Source of the DNA: Niabella insulamsoli | GTDB taxonomy: Bacteria > Bacteroidota > Bacteroidia > Chitinophagales > Chitinophagaceae | Assembly: GCF_039652435.2 (NCBI RefSeq) | Contig: NZ_CP190246.1 | Span: 496,001 to 560,000, forward strand | Reading direction: 5' to 3' | DNA: 64,000 nucleotides | Shown: in pieces, positions 15,885 through 24,182 of the stretch | Layout of the letters: each line of letters begins with the position of its first letter | Position numbering within the stretch: the stretch's first letter is position 1 | Notes under the pieces: generated by a model | Told to the model about the DNA's origin: nothing | Seen by the model: only the letters and a program-made list of their open reading frames with translations | The model's database searches: none | Translations under genes and position numbers: made by a program

Positions 15885-18248
15885 TTACAAAACACCGCCC
15901 ATAAACGGGTCTGTGGTAGAAACAGCGCCTGTTTCCACATGACCGGCGTAGCGCCTGCTAAAGTCGTTATTGCCTTCCACTGACAGTGTGAAATCGTACC
16001 ATCCCGAACTTTTTCCAAGATCGATTTTTATTGATTGCTTTTTGCCAGGGCTTAGTTGAATAGCTTTTGATTGCGTTTGGTAAGCGTTATCTTTAAGAGC
16101 CACGGTTATTGCCGTTTTATCTTCACTTTCTAATTCCAAAATCAGGTTGCCAGTATATTTCTTTGAAGGGAATGATTTGCTTTCGTAGCGGCATTTGAGT
16201 TTCAGCCCGGGATCAGCAGCCGTTCCGCGCATTTGCCGGTGGAAGCCATTGGGCCCGTCGATGCATACATGATAAACGCCCTGTTCAAAATCTGCTACAC
16301 GCAAGGCATCCGTAACCCTGTCATTTGCTTTAACAGCATAAAACCAGGTCTTGCCGGGCTCGCCGGCGAATAAATCGGGTGTGTACATATTGAACGGACT
16401 GCCGGCTGCCAGCTCGTTATTTTCAACCTCAAACGAAAGCGTCAGCAACCCATCCGCCTTATTAAATTGTGCATCTGCGTGTAGCCGGTAAGGCAGCGCA
16501 CAGGCTGGTCTTACGCCTTTTTCCTGTTCGGGCATCCATTTGGAAGCCTCTTGGGCAAATGATTCATAGCGATTGATTTTTTCAATTTCACCGCTTGTCA
16601 GCGGTTCCGGAACAGCTTGTTTCGGTTTATGTTTAGCGTTTTGAATATTATGAATAACGTCTTTTTGTTTTTCGAATTCCGGTAAAGGAAGTTCTTCGCC
16701 ATTATAAGGCCGAAAGGCCGAACTAAAATCTCCGCAAACCGCCCGTCTCCAGCTGCTGATATTTTCTGTCCGGATTTTCTTCCCCGTTTTTTTTGAAAGA
16801 AATTTTTCAAGAAACATCAGGGTAGAAGTGTGATCGTGTACCTGCGAGTTGATAAACCCGCCTTTGCTCCAGGGCGATGCGATGATCATCGGAACCCGAT
16901 ATCCCAACCCAATCGGCCAGTTTTCTTTGTAATCATAGTCTGACTCGATGTTGATGCCTGCCGATACTTTGCCCGACTGGGGCTGATTAGGATGCGGAAC
17001 CACGAAAGGGGGAAGATGATCGTAGTATCCGTCATTTTCATCGTAGTTTAAAATGAAAATCGTTTTCTTCCAAACCTCAGGATTTTGAGTAAGAATATTC
17101 AATGCTTCCGACACATACCACGTGCCATAAAGCGGCGTACTTGTATGGTCTGAAAAAGCCTGCGGTGCCACGAGCCAGGAAACTGTCGGTAAATTTCCGG
17201 AATCGACATCTTTTCTGAATTGATGAAAAATATCTTCTGCAGGAATGGTCACCGTTTCTTCTTCTCCCTTATCATTTTTAAAAGTGTAAGGGTGGAGTTT
17301 CAAATAATCCGCTACTTCTGAGTTGCAGGCAAAGGCTTTGTCGATAAGATTTTTTTCCTTTTGGCTTAATTGTTCATATCGTTCTAAAACCTCTTCAGCT
17401 GATAGCGCCGGGGTGGCCGTTTTATCGCCATTTTGCCGGAAATAAGAGGCGAGTTTAACCCGATGCTGCTTTACATACTCTATGGCATTGTCTCCATAAT
17501 TTCCCAGCCAGTAATCAGTATGATCATCAAGCTGTGCGGTCCACAATTCGTTTTGATAAATTTTCCAGCTGATATCATTATCCTCGAGAAGCGCAGGGAA
17601 CGAAGACCAGTCTACATACGTGTTGTTGCGCGACTCGGCCTGCGAGTTATTTACAGCAGGTGTTGACGCGGCGTTCAGCTGTTCGCGTATTTTTCCGGTC
17701 CAGAAAAATAACCGGTTCGGCGTGGTGCCGGTGAGCGATGAGCAGAAATAATGATCGCAAAGCGTGAAGGCATCCGCCATTGCGTAATAAAAAGGAACAT
17801 CCGCCCGGTTGAAATAGCCCATGCACATTTCCGATTTTTGAGGAATCCACCGGTCATATTTTCCGTCGTTCCTGGCGCGGCTTTGATCGGGCCAGGCATG
17901 CGGCAGTCCGCCCTGCCAGGTCACTTTCGTTTTGTTGATATCAATATGAAACGGTGCGTGGGCAGCGCCCGTTTTTGACTTCTGAATCCAGGCTTTGTTT
18001 TTATCAGGCAATATTTTTATGCGCGGGTCGTTAAAGCCCCGAACGCCTTTCATACATCCGAAAATATGATCGAAGGAGCGGTTCTCCTGCATTAGAAAAA
18101 CAATATGTTCTGCGTCGTAAAAGGTAGTGCCTTTTTCCGGGTTAATGGAAAACGCTTTGCTGATGCTCGATGGCAGGACATTGCTTAGTCCGGCTGCGCC
18201 CGACAACACGGCAGCATTCTTTAAGAAATCTCTTCGTTTCTGGCTCAT
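15885..18248 (-). CDS. Phosphocholine-specific phospholipase C
   Basis: A 787-residue exported phosphoesterase that hydrolyses phosphatidylcholine/sphingomyelin-type lipids to diacylglycerol and a phospho-head group. A Tat signal is plain: SQKRRDFLK at residues 2-10 followed by a hydrophobic stretch. The catalytic domain shows IVFLMQENRSFDHIFG near the N-terminus, HYFCSSLTGTTPNR, and NYDENDGYYDH. Two C-terminal beta-sandwich domains (DUF756 type) follow from about residue 580. Length matches family. It is the third gene of a susC-susD-plc set, 79 bp after susD, so import through SusCD and lipid hydrolysis are probably linked. Confidence 0.92.
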   Translation of the reverse strand: MSQKRRDFLKNAAVLSGAAGLSNVLPSSISKAFSINPEKGTTFYDAEHIVFLMQENRSFDHIFGCMKGVRGFNDPRIKILPDKNKAWIQKSKTGAAHAPFHIDINKTKVTWQGGLPHAWPDQSRARNDGKYDRWIPQKSEMCMGYFNRADVPFYYAMADAFTLCDHYFCSSLTGTTPNRLFFWTGKIREQLNAASTPAVNNSQAESRNNTYVDWSSFPALLEDNDISWKIYQNELWTAQLDDHTDYWLGNYGDNAIEYVKQHRVKLASYFRQNGDKTATPALSAEEVLERYEQLSQKEKNLIDKAFACNSEVADYLKLHPYTFKNDKGEEETVTIPAEDIFHQFRKDVDSGNLPTVSWLVAPQAFSDHTSTPLYGTWYVSEALNILTQNPEVWKKTIFILNYDENDGYYDHLPPFVVPHPNQPQSGKVSAGINIESDYDYKENWPIGLGYRVPMIIASPWSKGGFINSQVHDHTSTLMFLEKFLSKKTGKKIRTENISSWRRAVCGDFSSAFRPYNGEELPLPEFEKQKDVIHNIQNAKHKPKQAVPEPLTSGEIEKINRYESFAQEASKWMPEQEKGVRPACALPYRLHADAQFNKADGLLTLSFEVENNELAAGSPFNMYTPDLFAGEPGKTWFYAVKANDRVTDALRVADFEQGVYHVCIDGPNGFHRQMRGTAADPGLKLKCRYESKSFPSKKYTGNLILELESEDKTAITVALKDNAYQTQSKAIQLSPGKKQSIKIDLGKSSGWYDFTLSVEGNNDFSRRYAGHVETGAVSTTDPFMGGVL

Positions 18249-18327
18249 TATATATTTTAAACTAAATAGAAAATAAGGTTAAAGGCAACCGGGGCCGCCT
18301 TTAAAGTAAAGATATTTTTTCTTTTTG

Positions 18328-19839
18328 TTATTGAATCAGCCACATCACTCCGTTGATATTATCACCCTCCGGATATTGGCGCTGAATCGCTTCCTGTAAA
18401 TTCACACCGTTATAATTTTGCTCGTCCAAAGGATACATCCATCTTTTAGGAACCTGCTTGTTGTTAAGCACACCGGAAAAGACGGTTTCGAAAACCGGGA
18501 AACCAGTGCGGCGCTGCTCATAAAAAATTTGCCATCCGCCATTCATAAACATGCTGATATATTTTTGAATAATGATCTGTTCGATTTCTTTACCGCTTTG
18601 CAAATTGATGACCGGCTGATTGAGATAAGCGTCGATATCGTTATCGGTGTATAATTGACCAGCGTAAGACACACCGCTAACTGCAGGATAGTTGAAGTTG
18701 GAAAACTGTAAAGAGGCGCGGATACCGTTTTTATAAAAAGTGGTTGCATTGCCGCTGATCCATCCTCTTACTACAGCTTCCGCTAATAGGAACTGTACCT
18801 CGGCATAGCCCATCAAAACGCCGGGTTCGTTGGTGATATCATAAGCATAGCGCCGGTTAATCGCCGAAGCCTGGCTTCTTCCTTTTTTACCTGTATTGTA
18901 AGACAATGGCGCGCTGCCTACCAATCCGTCATATTTGCTGAAATCTTTAATAGTAGCGGCTGTAACGGCTCCGGCAGGCTGGCCGTAGGTAAACAAACGC
19001 GGGTCATTCAGGTTTTGTAAAATGTCAACAAAAGAACTATCCAGATAGTAATCGGTCTTCATCGAATTATTATTGTAGTAAGGATAGCGATTGCCATTGA
19101 TATCGTAATATTTTAATTGTCCGTTTTCTGCATTAGAACTGATCAACGGATATTTTGTCGGGTTAGACACGATTTCGTTGAAATGTTGCTTAATGTTTAA
19201 CGTTGCGTCCGCTTCTTTTTTTGAAAGGCTCATCAATACACGAAGCGTAAATGAATTGATTAATTTTTTCCATGCGGAAAGCGATCCGTTGAAAACAATA
19301 TCGCCCGAAATAGCGTCGGGGCTTGCTCCAAGCGAGTCGCTTGCAATTTTCAATTCTTTTAATACCTGTATATAAATATCGCGCTGCTGATCGTAGGCCG
19401 GTCTCGTTGCCGAAGAGTCATTGAAATTATTGTTTTCTATCGATTGCATCATTTGCGAATAGGGAATATCGCCAAAAGTCTGCGTCATCGAAATAATAAA
19501 ATAAGACTTGAGAAATTTAGCAATATATCTATAGTTCGGCTTATTCACGCGGGCGGCTTCCTGCTCCATCCGGACTACCTGCGAAATGTTTGAATAGCCC
19601 ATGGAGCTTCGGTCCCAATTATAATATTGCGAGCGTGCATTGCCCTGCGTGTAGGTGAGCTGACGGCTGGCGAGCGCAGCATCCGCATTTATGGTAGAGA
19701 ACGCGATGCGTTCAATATTGGTCAGCAGCAGCGATGGGTCGGTAGCGGTTGGCCGGTTGGGGTTTTCCTGAAAGGCTTCAAACTTCCTGCAGGAAAAAAG
19801 CGCAACGGCAAGAAAAGTAAAGATTAAAATATGTTTCAT
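18328..19839 (-). CDS. SusD/RagB-like outer-membrane lipoprotein
   Basis: A 503-residue lipoprotein of the SusD-like_2 group. The signal peptide ends in lipobox LFSC with Cys17. The mature N-terminus (NPNRPTATDPSLLLTNIERIAF) is characteristic. SusD proteins lie as lids on SusC TonB-dependent channels at the cell surface and bind the nutrient. It starts 10 bp after the susC stop and is surely co-transcribed with it. There are no glycoside hydrolases nearby; the partner enzyme is a phospholipase C, so the ligand may be a lipid head group or glycerophosphodiester rather than a glycan. That is inference. Confidence 0.92.
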   Translation of the reverse strand: MKHILIFTFLAVALFSCRKFEAFQENPNRPTATDPSLLLTNIERIAFSTINADAALASRQLTYTQGNARSQYYNWDRSSMGYSNISQVVRMEQEAARVNKPNYRYIAKFLKSYFIISMTQTFGDIPYSQMMQSIENNNFNDSSATRPAYDQQRDIYIQVLKELKIASDSLGASPDAISGDIVFNGSLSAWKKLINSFTLRVLMSLSKKEADATLNIKQHFNEIVSNPTKYPLISSNAENGQLKYYDINGNRYPYYNNNSMKTDYYLDSSFVDILQNLNDPRLFTYGQPAGAVTAATIKDFSKYDGLVGSAPLSYNTGKKGRSQASAINRRYAYDITNEPGVLMGYAEVQFLLAEAVVRGWISGNATTFYKNGIRASLQFSNFNYPAVSGVSYAGQLYTDNDIDAYLNQPVINLQSGKEIEQIIIQKYISMFMNGGWQIFYEQRRTGFPVFETVFSGVLNNKQVPKRWMYPLDEQNYNGVNLQEAIQRQYPEGDNINGVMWLIQ

Positions 19840-19849
19840 CGTTTATCTT

Positions 19850-22800
19850 TTAAAATTTAAGATTGAGGTTAAATCCGATACTTCTCACCGAGGGGGTTTG
19901 AAGATTGTCTGATTCAGCGTCGGGATCTACGTTAGGGAGTTTCGAAAGAATGAAAAGGTTGTTCCCAATAAATGAAAGGGAGGCTCCTTTAAAGACGCCG
20001 CCAACCCAGGCCGAGGGTAAATTATAAGTTACAACCAATTCGCGCATTTTTAGATAGCTGCCGCTGTAATAGAAATAATTATTCAATGCGTGCCCCGCAT
20101 CGCTTTGCATAAAAGAGATATAGTTTACGGCAGTTTTGTTTTCCTCATATACGCGGGTATCTGAAACGACCTCTCCGCGGCGGTCGTAAACTACTGCGCC
20201 TTCCTTAACAACAACTCCCGGCGCGATATAGGTGTTTTTGCCCGCTATAGCGTCGTCGCGAAATGAATTGGCCGTTTCTACGGCAGCGCCGCCCCACCAC
20301 ATTTTCTGGTTGGTCGTCGAGTAGATTAAACCGCCCAACCTTCCGTCGAAGGAAAAACTCAACCCAATATTTTTATAGTTGAATGCGTTTTGCCATCCGT
20401 AGATCCACTTGCTGTCGCCGTATCCAAAAAAATGAGGGTTAGCATCAAAAGCCAAAGACCCGTTGGTATTGAAAATCGGGCGGCCATCTGCGGTTTGCGA
20501 GTAGGTGGTGAAAATGCGATCCGTGCGGTCGCCTTCTTTTATATTGCCCACAAAGCCTTCAGCGCCGGGCGCCGTGGCCTCTTTGAGCCAAAGATGGCTA
20601 TTGCTAAAGTTGAAAGTGGTTTGCCATTTAAAATCTGCATTGGTTATGGGTGTGCCGCTCACCACAAATTCCCAGCCTTTTCGCAGGTAAACGTTGGCGT
20701 TTTGAATCACACCCGTATATCCGCTGGCCTGTGACTGCGGCACCGTAGTGAAGCCGTTATATTCTTTATTTCTGAAGTAAGTTGCATCGATATTAATACG
20801 GTTGCGCAGCAGGCCCGCTACAATGCCAAATTCTGCAGATTCGACTGTGCTGGGTATCAACTCGGGCGTAATAGATGAGCCGGGCCATACCACCGACGGC
20901 ACGTTGTTCCATTTTGTGCCGATCGAATAAGTAAGAATATGGGCATAAGGGTTTTGCGCCTCCACAAAACCGGTGTTCACGCGGGCCCATGAACTGCGGG
21001 CTTTTAAAAATGAGATCACTTCCGGCAGTTGTACCGCATCGGAGATTACCGCCGACAGTCCCGCAGATGGATAGAAGTAAGCATTATTATTTACCGGCAG
21101 CGTAGAGGATTTGTCGTAGCGGCCCGTGAAATTGGCATAAAGAAATTTGAAGGCTTCAATATCGAGCGTTCCGTAAGCGCTGGCTGTGCGGCGCTCTTGT
21201 AGCGTGTTGCTGCCCGTCAGCGGGTTGGTTGTATTGCTGAGATTGTAAAATTCAGGAATCGTCAAACCGTCGGTTGCCGAAGAAGCGCTTTTTAGATTGC
21301 GATAGGCATTTGCGCCGCCGAGGCTGGCGTTGACAGCGAAACTGCTGCTGAAGCGGTGATTATAATTTAGGATCAGGTCTGATGTAATATCAAAATAGTT
21401 TGTATTTGTAACACTATAATTGCCCTTGGAAATAAAACTATAGTTAACGTAGCTATACGGTTCTTTTACGTCCGAATTTTCGGAATATTGGTTGAAACCG
21501 TTTCTGAATTTCAAAGAAAGATCATTGTTGAACTTATAATCAAAAGTGAGCTGGCCAAAGGCATTATTCTTCTTATAGCCATTCAGCAATTCATGCGCGA
21601 CAAAATAGGGATTATTATACCAGGATACATTATAATTCCGCTGCTGCAATCCTTCCTTACCAGGCACCCAGTAGTTTTTTAGATCTGTGATATCCACGTC
21701 TGTTCCTATCCATAAAATAAGATTGTAAAGGATATTGGGCGGCCCGTATCCAATTGTCGGGTAGTTGTCAGCATATTCCCTGTTGTATGTGAGTTTGGCA
21801 TCGACAGTTAATTTTTTAGTCAGGTCATAATTGCCACCAATAGAGAAAGAAGAATTGTTGACCCCGGTGTTGGGCACTACTCCTTTTTGATATATATGTC
21901 CCGCCGAAAGGCGATAAGATCCCTTTTCGTTTCCGGCCGAAGCCGACACGGTGTTAGTGGAAAGAATGCCCGTTTCAAAAAAGTTCCGGATATTATCTTT
22001 TCCGCGCGATACCCATGGAATCGGTTTGTAGTTGCCGGTCGTACTGGTGCCGTCCGGGAAAGTTACCGTGTACGATTGGTCGGGCGTATAGGGACTGTTG
22101 TATTGAGGCAACTCTACAAATCCGCTGGCAGTATTAGGATCCTTTTGATCCAGCTTCGGCCCCCAAAGCCAGCCTCCGCCCTCAATGCCGCTTCCCGAAC
22201 CATTGATGTAGGCGTATTTGCCGGCATCGCCGCCGCCATACTGTGACTGCACTTCGGGTATCACCGTATAGCTGCCCTGAAACATAGTTGATGAGTTTAC
22301 CTCCACGCTTACCGTCCCCTTTTTTCCGCGTTTGGTCGTGTACATGATAGCGCCGTTGATGCCCAATTGGCCATACAAAGCACCGGCGGCCGGCCCTTTC
22401 AAAACGGTGATGCTTTCGATATCATCCGCATTGATTTTATACGGATCGGCATTGGGATCGGGAATGCCGTCAATAACGATAAGCGGCGTTTTCCCCCGCA
22501 ATTCGATGGCCGGATTTCGAAAAAGGTCAGTTGTGTTACTGATATTGAGCCCGGCCACTTTCCCCACCAGCGACCCGATCGCCGTGGGGGTTTTTGTTTT
22601 TTCGAGCGTTTCACCTTTGACTTCCTGAACAGCGTAGCCCAGCGCTTTTTGTTGTTTTTTAATGCCCAGCGCCGTTGTAACGACTACTTCAGCGAGGTCG
22701 GTGCTGGCGGCATCTGCAAGATAAATGTTAAGCTGGGAGCTGCTGGGCACGACCTCCTGCGAAGAAAATCCGGCGGCCGTAAAAATCAGTGTTGCTCCAT

Positions 22801-23011
22801 TCGCAATGGTGATAGAATAAGCGCCGTTACTGTTGCTCTGCACAAAATTCTGCGTGCTTTTCTCCTGAATCGTCACGCCGGTTAAAATGCTGCTATCCCG
22901 CGCTGACCGGACGGTTCCTGAAACCGTAAGGTTTTGAGCGAAGATGGTGCTGCCGCAGGCAATAAGCAGGCAGACTAAAAGGGATTTCCTCATAATGCTG
23001 GTTTTATTCAT
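19850..23011 (-). CDS. SusC/RagA-like TonB-dependent outer-membrane transporter
   Basis: A 1053-residue outer-membrane beta-barrel. A signal peptide (cleavage near FAQ), an N-terminal carboxypeptidase-regulatory-like beta domain (TVSGTVRSARDSSILTGVTI), a TonB-box/plug domain (VVVTTALGIKKQQKALGYAV then GKTPLIVIDGIPD and GLNISNTT) and a long barrel ending in FNLNLKF can be followed. ATG at 23009-23011; a second Met at codon 7 would also give a good signal. First gene of the susC-susD-plc operon and divergent from a TetR regulator, with a palindromic operator candidate and a -7 element in the gap. Confidence 0.95.
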   Translation of the reverse strand: MNKTSIMRKSLLVCLLIACGSTIFAQNLTVSGTVRSARDSSILTGVTIQEKSTQNFVQSNSNGAYSITIANGATLIFTAAGFSSQEVVPSSSQLNIYLADAASTDLAEVVVTTALGIKKQQKALGYAVQEVKGETLEKTKTPTAIGSLVGKVAGLNISNTTDLFRNPAIELRGKTPLIVIDGIPDPNADPYKINADDIESITVLKGPAAGALYGQLGINGAIMYTTKRGKKGTVSVEVNSSTMFQGSYTVIPEVQSQYGGGDAGKYAYINGSGSGIEGGGWLWGPKLDQKDPNTASGFVELPQYNSPYTPDQSYTVTFPDGTSTTGNYKPIPWVSRGKDNIRNFFETGILSTNTVSASAGNEKGSYRLSAGHIYQKGVVPNTGVNNSSFSIGGNYDLTKKLTVDAKLTYNREYADNYPTIGYGPPNILYNLILWIGTDVDITDLKNYWVPGKEGLQQRNYNVSWYNNPYFVAHELLNGYKKNNAFGQLTFDYKFNNDLSLKFRNGFNQYSENSDVKEPYSYVNYSFISKGNYSVTNTNYFDITSDLILNYNHRFSSSFAVNASLGGANAYRNLKSASSATDGLTIPEFYNLSNTTNPLTGSNTLQERRTASAYGTLDIEAFKFLYANFTGRYDKSSTLPVNNNAYFYPSAGLSAVISDAVQLPEVISFLKARSSWARVNTGFVEAQNPYAHILTYSIGTKWNNVPSVVWPGSSITPELIPSTVESAEFGIVAGLLRNRINIDATYFRNKEYNGFTTVPQSQASGYTGVIQNANVYLRKGWEFVVSGTPITNADFKWQTTFNFSNSHLWLKEATAPGAEGFVGNIKEGDRTDRIFTTYSQTADGRPIFNTNGSLAFDANPHFFGYGDSKWIYGWQNAFNYKNIGLSFSFDGRLGGLIYSTTNQKMWWGGAAVETANSFRDDAIAGKNTYIAPGVVVKEGAVVYDRRGEVVSDTRVYEENKTAVNYISFMQSDAGHALNNYFYYSGSYLKMRELVVTYNLPSAWVGGVFKGASLSFIGNNLFILSKLPNVDPDAESDNLQTPSVRSIGFNLNLKF

Positions 23012-23098
23012 TAAAAAAGGGATTAACTAATGATAGATTTATCGTAGAGGTTGAGTAATTGTGTTTATGGCGATCGGAGGGCGCGCCGTTTTACAAAT

Positions 23099-23106
23099 CA
23101 AAAATA
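23099..23106 (-). promoter_or_regulatory. Putative susC -7 element
   Basis: On the minus strand TATTTTTG matches TAnnTTTG exactly, about 88 bp before the susC ATG. No clear -33 was found; the TetR operator candidate lies roughly where a regulator could act, 34 bp further upstream. Confidence 0.4.
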
Positions 23107-23139
23107 TATGGCGATACAATACTAAAAAAATATTTTGAA

Positions 23140-23149
23140 TGAACGTTCA
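23140..23149. promoter_or_regulatory. Palindromic operator candidate (TGAACGTTCA)
   Basis: TGAACGTTCA is a perfect 10-bp palindrome in the AT-rich gap between susC and the divergent TetR gene. The T-G-A-A-C/G-T-T-C-A half-sites are typical of TetR-family operators, so autoregulation and control of susC-susD-plc are likely. Confidence 0.55.
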
Positions 23150-23289
23150 ATTAATTTATTATTATTTTTATGTTACCACGTTTTTTGTGCGTCGAAAGAA
23201 CTTATATTTAAATTTGATTCCGGCAGCTGCCGCCCGTTGCAGCGTCAGGAAGGAAATTTTTGTTTGTTTAGAAATCAAAATTGATAGGT

Positions 23290-23886
23290 ATGGGAAGGCG
23301 AAGCTTAAAGGATGCCCGACAAAAGGAGATCATAGAAGTTTTTTATAAGATTGCGAAGCAGGAAGGATTAGAGAATGCGTCGCTTGCGAAGACGGCCGAG
23401 CTGGCGGGGATCAACCCCAGTTTAATTATCCATTATTTTAAAAGCCGCGAGCAATTGGTAAATGGGCTTATTGAATTTATTCTTGATAAGTATCTGCAAA
23501 TATTTACGGTTCCGGAAGGTTGGGAAAAAAATCCTAAAGCTACCCTCCTGAAAATAATCGACAATGTGTTTTCGAAGAAATGGAACGTGTTATTTGACGA
23601 TAGTGTTTCCTACAGTTGTTATGCACTGGCGCTGCGGCACGAAGCCATTGCTACCCGCTACCGGCAGCTGCTGGAAACATTGCGCAGCAATCTCGAACAA
23701 TATATAAGGGCCTGCAAAAAAGAAGGTTCGCTCAATGTTTCCCAGCCGGCAGTTACCGCCGACCTTATTTTCGTGTTAGTGGATGGCGCGTATTATTATT
23801 TAAGCCTGGTAAAAGATGAAAAAGAATACGCCGCAGGTTTAAAGCGTTATAAGAGACAAGCTTTGGCGTTGTTAAGTTTTACTTAG
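23290..23886 (+). CDS. TetR/AcrR family transcriptional regulator
   Basis: A 198-residue repressor. The N-terminal helix-turn-helix is clear: EIIEVFYKIAKQEGLENASL, then TAELAGINPSLIIHYFKSREQLV with the family IxxHYFxSxE pattern. The C-terminal ligand-binding part is helical and unspecific. ATG at 23290 is preferred to an in-frame TTG three codons upstream. Divergent from susC with a palindrome between them, so it probably controls the susC-susD-plc operon and itself; the effector may be a product of lipid hydrolysis. Its end overlaps the convergent membrane-protein gene by 8 bp. Confidence 0.9.
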   Translation: MGRRSLKDARQKEIIEVFYKIAKQEGLENASLAKTAELAGINPSLIIHYFKSREQLVNGLIEFILDKYLQIFTVPEGWEKNPKATLLKIIDNVFSKKWNVLFDDSVSYSCYALALRHEAIATRYRQLLETLRSNLEQYIRACKKEGSLNVSQPAVTADLIFVLVDGAYYYLSLVKDEKEYAAGLKRYKRQALALLSFT

Positions 23887-24175
23887 TCCGCTTCCACCTG
23901 ATGGAAATGACTGCTATGACGGCTATAGAAAGCCAGGCCAGATTGCATATCAGGTTAGGCCCGTCCTTCATATAAAGCGCATGAATGATCAATCCCGCTG
24001 CGCCGGCCATATTTAACAGATGGTAAGCGGGTTTATTGGCTTTTACCTTATTGAAGCTAATGAGCAAATATGCAATAAGGTAAAATGCGGTGCCAATCCA
24101 ACCTACGAGAAAAGAAACCTGTTCGCTGATAAACAGGATGCCTAGCGGTAGGGTCAAAGTTTGATGGTATGGCAT
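23879..24175 (-). CDS. CBU_0592-like small membrane protein
   Basis: A 98-residue protein with three predicted membrane segments: VSFLVGWIGTAFYLIAYLLI, a central LLNMAGAAGLIIHALYM, and a C-terminal WLSIAVIAVISI. This matches the CBU_0592-like family of uncharacterised inner-membrane proteins. It lies 7 bp behind the solute-binding lipoprotein gene and is probably co-transcribed with it. ATG at 24173-24175. No function is known. Confidence 0.75.
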   Translation of the reverse strand: MPYHQTLTLPLGILFISEQVSFLVGWIGTAFYLIAYLLISFNKVKANKPAYHLLNMAGAAGLIIHALYMKDGPNLICNLAWLSIAVIAVISIRWKRTK

Positions 24176-24182
24176 AAAAGGT

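Noticed and set aside
21887..22885. Plus-strand frames opposite susC
   Set aside because: Shadows of the plug and barrel coding sequence; no promoter or domain.
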